Positions 60,443 through 64,000 of a stretch of DNA of 64,000 nt are shown in pieces. How positions within the stretch are numbered: the first letter of the stretch is position 1; each line of letters starts with the position of its first letter. The notes beneath the pieces are model-generated. The model saw nothing but the letters and a program-made list of their open reading frames with translations. It was not told the DNA's origin and did no database searches. Made by a program: the position numbers and the translations under genes. Source of the DNA: Porphyromonas sp963526345 (lineage in GTDB: Bacteria > Bacteroidota > Bacteroidia > Bacteroidales > Porphyromonadaceae). Location of the stretch: contig CAURNJ010000002.1 in NCBI GenBank assembly GCA_963526345.1, positions 186,001 through 250,000 of the forward strand, in the 5' to 3' direction.

Positions 60443-60981
60443 CGGCTGAGCGTGGGGAGTAAGGGAGCGGCTAACTGCCAGAGTGCGATGCCTGCAGCGA
60501 CGCTGACATTGAGCGAGTGCTTCGTACCGTGCTGGGGGATCTCCAGCGAAGTAGTGACTTCGGCCATCACTTCATCACGCACGCCACGCACCTCATTGCC
60601 CAAGACCAAGGCATAGCGTGCGCCCTCCTTCGGGGTGAAGGTCTCCAGCGAGACGCTGTCGTGCGCTTGCTCCAAGGCCAAGACCTCATAGCCTGCAGCA
60701 CGGAGCTGACGCACCGTCTCGAGGCTGTCGGAGGCATATTCCCAAGCTACCGAATCCTCGGCACCAAGGGCGGTCTTATGAATATCGGGGTGAGGGGGAC
60801 GGGCGGTAATTCCGCAGAGAATCAAGCCCTCGAGACGAAAGGCATCGGCGGTACGGAAGACCGAACCGACATTATTCATACTGCGCACATCATCAAGGAC
60901 GACGACGATGGGGAGCTTCTTCTCACGGCGGAAGTCCTCGAGAGTGAGGCGCTCCATCTCGGTAATCTTTAGCTTCTTCAT
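60439..60981 (-). CDS. TrmH/SpoU-family RNA methyltransferase
   Basis: 180 residues from ATG 60981. SPOUT methyltransferase with family motifs 1-3: LDDVRSMNNVGSVFRTADAF, ALVLGNEVRGVRDEVM and LNVSVAAGIALWQL. Small size, without an N-terminal substrate-binding domain, resembles TrmL or TrmH-like tRNA 2'-O-methyltransferases, but the target cannot be told. An upstream TTG could extend it by three codons. It is the first gene of a trmH-like, mnmD, yaaA run; its two neighbours both touch tRNA modification or stress. Confidence 0.88.
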   Translation of the reverse strand: MKKLKITEMERLTLEDFRREKKLPIVVVLDDVRSMNNVGSVFRTADAFRLEGLILCGITARPPHPDIHKTALGAEDSVAWEYASDSLETVRQLRAAGYEVLALEQAHDSVSLETFTPKEGARYALVLGNEVRGVRDEVMAEVTTSLEIPQHGTKHSLNVSVAAGIALWQLAAPLLPTLSR

Positions 60982-60999
60982 TGCTTGCAAAAGTAGTGA

Positions 61000-61026
61000 A
61001 CTCCCACATATCCCCTACTCCCCAGA
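61000..61026. repeat. 27-nt direct repeat, copy 1
   Basis: Twenty-seven bases (starting ACTCCCACATATCCCCTACT) recur identically at 63816-63842. The match continues with two changes for about ten more bases in both places (GATGCACGAAGC versus GACGCACAAAGC). The two copies flank the unknown lipoprotein/barrel operon. Confidence 0.85.
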
Positions 61027-61167
61027 TGCACGAAGCAGGGCAATACCCTATTACCACCAATATGCCCCAGGAATATACTTAGCAACCGCTCAAGCAGAGA
61101 AAGGGCAATCCCAGAGAATCAATCCGATACCATCCACCCACCAGTATAGCACTACGGCAAAAAAGTA

Positions 61168-61195
61168 AGCCAGCATCCATTACTGGACGCTGGCT
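61168..61195 (-). terminator. Terminator of the barrel/lipoprotein operon
   Basis: Stem AGCCAGC-A-TCC/GGA-C-GCTGGCT, whose internal mismatch is a G-U in the minus-strand transcript; 85 bases after the stop at 61280. Confidence 0.6.
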
Positions 61196-61279
61196 GGATG
61201 ATCCACAGATTACTGTGCAGCTACACAAACAATGGTATCAGGCAGCAACACACTACCATGAGGATGTCAAACGAGTCAC

Positions 61280-61876
61280 CTATAATGCTATGCCGTAGCC
61301 TATATCCAGCAGGAAGGGAGCATCACTAAGACGCTGCGTCGTAGCCCAATAGGACTGTCCCACATAATAGGAGTTTCCTGCATAGCTGTGCTTAGCACGG
61401 TAGAAGAGCAAACCAATTCCCAGACGCAGGTAGCTCTTACTGCTCAAAGGGAAACTCCAGCCGAAGGTCGGAGCCATCCCCAACATGTAATGAGACTTCA
61501 CAACACTCTCTCGAACAGCCTTACTGGGGAAGAGTGTCCAGTCATCGATCTGGGCTTCCAGACGAAGAGAAAGATATCCTCCTGTGTTAAAGGATTTGCC
61601 CTCCTCCCGGCGAGAGAAATAATAGCGTGGAGCCAGCTCAAGTATCGGAGTTAAGCCATCAAACTGGAAGGACTTCGATGAGCCTCCATAGCCAAGACCG
61701 AGTCCGAAGGCGGCTGTTCCTCCAAGCTCAAGATGGCCGGTCAGCGCATAATCATAGCTCACGCCATTCATCCCCCCGAGTAATATCCCGAGGCGACCTC
61801 GTGAGACTTCTTGCCCCTGGAGACTATTTCCCCAGACAAGTAGCATCAGACCAAAGATTAGAGAGCGTACATTCAT
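61280..61876 (-). CDS. Small outer-membrane beta-barrel protein, unknown
   Basis: 198 residues with a signal peptide ending near LQGQ. Alternating strands with many Gly/Tyr/aromatic residues (GILLGGMNGVSYDYALTGHL, AFGLGLGYGGSSKSF, RYYFSRREEGKSF) end in FLLDIGYGIAL, as in eight-stranded outer-membrane barrels. No family named. It starts 4 bases after the upstream 538-residue lipoprotein, so the two form one operon and probably work together at the outer membrane. Confidence 0.65.
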   Translation of the reverse strand: MNVRSLIFGLMLLVWGNSLQGQEVSRGRLGILLGGMNGVSYDYALTGHLELGGTAAFGLGLGYGGSSKSFQFDGLTPILELAPRYYFSRREEGKSFNTGGYLSLRLEAQIDDWTLFPSKAVRESVVKSHYMLGMAPTFGWSFPLSSKSYLRLGIGLLFYRAKHSYAGNSYYVGQSYWATTQRLSDAPFLLDIGYGIAL

Positions 61877-61880
61877 ATTT

Positions 61881-63497
61881 TTACCATGTTAAGTTATACC
61901 CAACCCAGCCACCGCCATAAGCGATAGCGAAGAAGTCTCCTCCTACTAAAGTGCCTGCTTTTCCTGAATCTTGATACTCAAGCTGCAAGGATCCAACTCC
62001 TGCACTAGCCCCACCAACAATGGGCACAAAACGATCCCAATCTGCCCGCACATTAGCAGAGCCATTGAATCCCGAAAAGCTCGGCTTCCCATTCTCAGAC
62101 GTATAGCGCAAAAAGAAAGTTCCCATACCTTGGTCAAGAACTATGTCTATTTCTGATTGGTCATGCTCATTGGGTTTCCATCCTCCTTTATATAGGACAT
62201 ATATTCCATCCTCCGCATATATAGGAACCTGTGCTGGTATGAATTCTGTTCTCTTCAACCAATCAATATACTCTGCAAGCTGCGCTCCATTGAGCTTCTG
62301 CTTAAAATCATCATAGAGAGCCGCTTGATTGGATTCCCAATCGGACTTTTTCTGAGAAGCGATTAAGCTGTGGATCATGGGCTTTGCCACCCTCAGAACA
62401 TCTTCATAAGTCAGATTCACACCCTTAAGCGCATACAGAGGAACCGTAGAATTGAATAACTGCTTCTTAAACCATGCTGGTCGCGGAACAAATTCCATGT
62501 AATTCAAGCGATCCTCTTGCTTGAACCCTTCCCTATTTTTCCAAGACGACTCTAGAATTTGCTTAACTTGACCTCCCATACCTTGCGGATAAGGGTATCG
62601 AACAAGGGCATATCTATAGCCTACAAGGATAGTTCCTGCCGACCAATATTTTACTTTAGCCCATCCCCCATACCACATTTTCTTTTGCACCTTGGCCGTG
62701 ATACCGATAGAATGATAGAACCCATAGTTAAAATCATACACAGCACAGTTGAGACGCCTACGATTATTGTCTAGTAGCTGAGCCACATGGGATTTACGGA
62801 AGGATATGCTCTGAAGAATCTTCCCAGCCCAAGTGATGCGACGACCTCTCTCTTTAGGAAATGACTCAAGGTCAGGCATCGGTATACTCTCATCAAGCCC
62901 TGTGGTTGGGTTGATAGCTCTTGCTGTAGATTTTTCGTCCTCATCCTCTGTCACAACAGAGTCTGTCGCATCCTCAAACTCAATACCAGCAAAGGTTTCA
63001 TAGAGTTTGACTGCTCCAATCTGGAGGGTGCGATCATTGATACGAGTCGCCTTATCTGGATTAAATGAAGAGATGGCTTGTCGAAGTTCATTCAGCTTGC
63101 TTCTATGGGCAAAGAATGTGCCTGCTGGTGTAACACAGTAGACTGAATCCGCCACTTGTATTTCCCCGTGACCATTCAGTAGATCACGAAGGTTCTTCTC
63201 TGGAACAAGGTCTTCATAGGACACCTTAATATCTCCAGCCCCAAGCCCCCTCAGTCCTGGAGCAAGCTTGCCATCAAGACTAAAACTAAGTGCACGACCT
63301 TGCGAATCACTTTTCTTCCCACTGCGAATAGCCTCTTCAAGCTGTTCTTTGTTCTGGAACACAAGCAGATCCACGGACTCCTGACCGCTACCACCATGTA
63401 CATCGACCGAAGGTCCAAATACATCTTGCTCCTTTCGACAAGAAGAAATGGCAGATAGAACCACCATCAATCCCCATACGAGTCTAGTTGTTTTCAT
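61881..63497 (-). CDS. Large lipoprotein of unknown function
   Basis: 538 residues with lipobox AISSC (Cys at residue 20). The first ~150 residues are soluble, with LLVFQNKEQLEEAIRSGKKS and a short motif GHGEIQVADSVYCVTPAGTF. The C-terminal half is rich in Tyr and Trp (YGGWAKVKYWSAGTILVGYR, DGIYVLYKGGWKPNEHD) and ends in beta strands with Gly-rich turns (YQDSGKAGTLVGG, YGGGWVGYNLTW). By eye the gene is AT-richer than neighbours, which may indicate acquired DNA. I recognise no family. A good promoter lies upstream and a small barrel gene follows. Confidence 0.6.
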   Translation of the reverse strand: MKTTRLVWGLMVVLSAISSCRKEQDVFGPSVDVHGGSGQESVDLLVFQNKEQLEEAIRSGKKSDSQGRALSFSLDGKLAPGLRGLGAGDIKVSYEDLVPEKNLRDLLNGHGEIQVADSVYCVTPAGTFFAHRSKLNELRQAISSFNPDKATRINDRTLQIGAVKLYETFAGIEFEDATDSVVTEDEDEKSTARAINPTTGLDESIPMPDLESFPKERGRRITWAGKILQSISFRKSHVAQLLDNNRRRLNCAVYDFNYGFYHSIGITAKVQKKMWYGGWAKVKYWSAGTILVGYRYALVRYPYPQGMGGQVKQILESSWKNREGFKQEDRLNYMEFVPRPAWFKKQLFNSTVPLYALKGVNLTYEDVLRVAKPMIHSLIASQKKSDWESNQAALYDDFKQKLNGAQLAEYIDWLKRTEFIPAQVPIYAEDGIYVLYKGGWKPNEHDQSEIDIVLDQGMGTFFLRYTSENGKPSFSGFNGSANVRADWDRFVPIVGGASAGVGSLQLEYQDSGKAGTLVGGDFFAIAYGGGWVGYNLTW

Positions 63498-63573
63498 TCT
63501 TAATATTATTCGTTATAGCGATTTGGGCTGGGCTCCCAAGCTATACCTCAAGGAGAATCCGCCCTTCCGCCTA

Positions 63574-63603
63574 CAAAGGTATAGAACAAATTCAATTAGC
63601 AAA
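63574..63603 (-). promoter_or_regulatory. Promoter of the unknown lipoprotein/barrel operon
   Basis: Minus strand TTTG, 18 nt, TACCTTTG, both boxes exact. Leader of about 70 nt to the ATG at 63497. Confidence 0.7.
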
Positions 63604-63761
63604 AAGAAGTAGCTTTCCCGCCACCGAAGCCCGTACAACTCCCCACAAGCACCAACTGGAGAGCACCGCCTAATGCAGAGCAGCAACAAGCTCCTTATAT
63701 AACAAGATAGCTCCCTCAAGAGTAGTTACCCAAAACCTCTCGCAAGGGGAGCTGGAACGAA

Positions 63762-63812
63762 CCAGTACTGGTCACCAATCGGAGCTGTACTGGTCACGCC
63801 TTCGACCAGTAC
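63762..63812. repeat. Intergenic hairpin cluster, locus 8 (GTACTGGTC units)
   Basis: Palindrome ACCAGTACTGGT at about 63761-63772, then GTACTGGTC/GACCAGTAC (63787-63795 and about 63804-63812). It uses the same variant as locus 2. The 27-nt repeat copy 2 starts four bases further on. Confidence 0.7.
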
Positions 63813-63815
63813 ACC

Positions 63816-63842
63816 ACTCCCACATATCCCCTACTCCCCAGA
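63816..63842. repeat. 27-nt direct repeat, copy 2
   Basis: Identical to 61000-61026, in the same orientation, lying between hairpin locus 8 and the next terminator. Confidence 0.85.
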
Positions 63843-63848
63843 CGCACA

Positions 63849-63883
63849 AAGCCCCCTGCTACTCGGTCGGTAGCAGGGGGCTT
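63849..63883 (-). terminator. Terminator of the partial gene at the right edge
   Basis: Perfect 14-bp stem AAGCCCCCTGCTAC/GTAGCAGGGGGCTT with further CGCAC/GTGCG pairing outside a mismatch, 28 bases after the stop at 63911. Confidence 0.85.
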
Positions 63884-63910
63884 CGTGCGATATAATTATG
63901 TAGGGCGGAG

Positions 63911-64000
63911 CTATTCGTCCAGCTCTTCGGCACTGCTCTTCAGCTGACGCACGAAGGCAGCGTCCTGCATCAGCGGAGCCAAACCAGCCTCGGTCTCGGC
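63911..64000 (-). CDS. C-terminal end of an unidentified protein (runs off right edge)
   Basis: The last 29 codons read AETEAGLAPLMQDAAFVRQL followed by KSSAEELDE and TAG. The tail is acidic and helical, as in many soluble proteins. Too little is present to name the gene. A strong terminator just downstream supports this as the true end of a minus-strand gene. Confidence 0.6.
   Translation of the reverse strand, partial: AETEAGLAPLMQDAAFVRQLKSSAEELDE

Noticed and set aside
61130..61160. A further member of the hairpin-cluster family (CCACCAGTATAGCAC)
   Set aside because: Only a single unpaired unit, within chance expectation.

Overview
The window looks like a chromosomal segment of a Porphyromonas-type member of the Bacteroidota. 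The evidence is a SusC/RagA plus SusD/RagB pair with several surface lipoproteins, a fimbrillin-like lipoprotein, a dipeptidyl peptidase IV, a Fe/Mn superoxide dismutase of the Porphyromonas kind, DUF1015/SerA/SerC and DUF4286/RuvC gene pairs, a DksA-like protein with a degenerate zinc finger, and -7 boxes of the Bacteroidota form TAnnTTTG in front of many genes. The host DNA looks moderately GC-rich by eye. Genus is an inference from gene content; species is not assigned.

Layout. 0-1 kb: start of topoisomerase IV subunit A, running off the left edge. 1.2-9.7 kb: a five-gene outer-membrane uptake operon (SusC, SusD, HExxH zinc metallohydrolase lipoprotein, DUF4302 lipoprotein, BACON-domain lipoprotein) with a good promoter and a roughly 260-nt structured leader. 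9.7-10.7 kb: a gene-free stretch with an orphan terminator-like hairpin. 10.8-19.3 kb: a housekeeping run on the minus strand (ileS, dksA-like, lspA, DUF4296, small unknown, gltX, waaA). 19.7-22.1 kb: a TonB-dependent siderophore-type receptor. 22.8-27.2 kb: a deiminase-family enzyme, an acetyl-CoA hydrolase/transferase family enzyme, trmD and an unknown lipoprotein.

27.3-43.1 kb is a mosaic accessory region. An ISAs1-family insertion sequence, with both outer ends and an 8-bp target duplication still visible, is split into a transposase N-terminal part (27.4-28.2 kb) and C-terminal part (35.04-35.24 kb). Between them sits an AT-richer copper/silver RND efflux operon (CusA-, CusC- and CusB-like proteins plus a small HMA protein), about 7 kb of cargo. 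Next come an outer-membrane barrel protein, a lipoprotein, and a Zn/Cd-type P-type ATPase that has landed in a remnant of a second copy of the barrel gene. Four copies of a structured, apparently non-coding repeat of about 170 nt are scattered at 35.3, 41.0, 41.4 and 43.0 kb; three of them carry a paired tail hairpin whose base pairs covary.

41.8-53 kb: gcvT, a small membrane protein, sodB, a CYTH protein, a DUF2027-Smr protein, a polytopic membrane protein, purD, dipeptidyl peptidase IV, queD, a tiny lipoprotein, tRNA-Ala(GGC), DUF4286 and ruvC. 53-64 kb: a fimbrillin-like lipoprotein, the serC-serA-DUF1015 serine operon, yaaA, mnmD, a TrmH-family methyltransferase, an unknown barrel/lipoprotein pair, and the last codons of an unidentified gene.

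The most unusual genome-scale signal is a family of intergenic hairpin clusters (about 1.0, 10.6, 19.6, 22.5, 41.3, 52.8, 58.85 and 63.8 kb). Each is built from short units around a palindromic core like ACCANTANTGGT, and the units within one cluster resemble each other more than those of other clusters. Together with the split ISAs1 element and the covarying repeat, these are the parts most worth following up.
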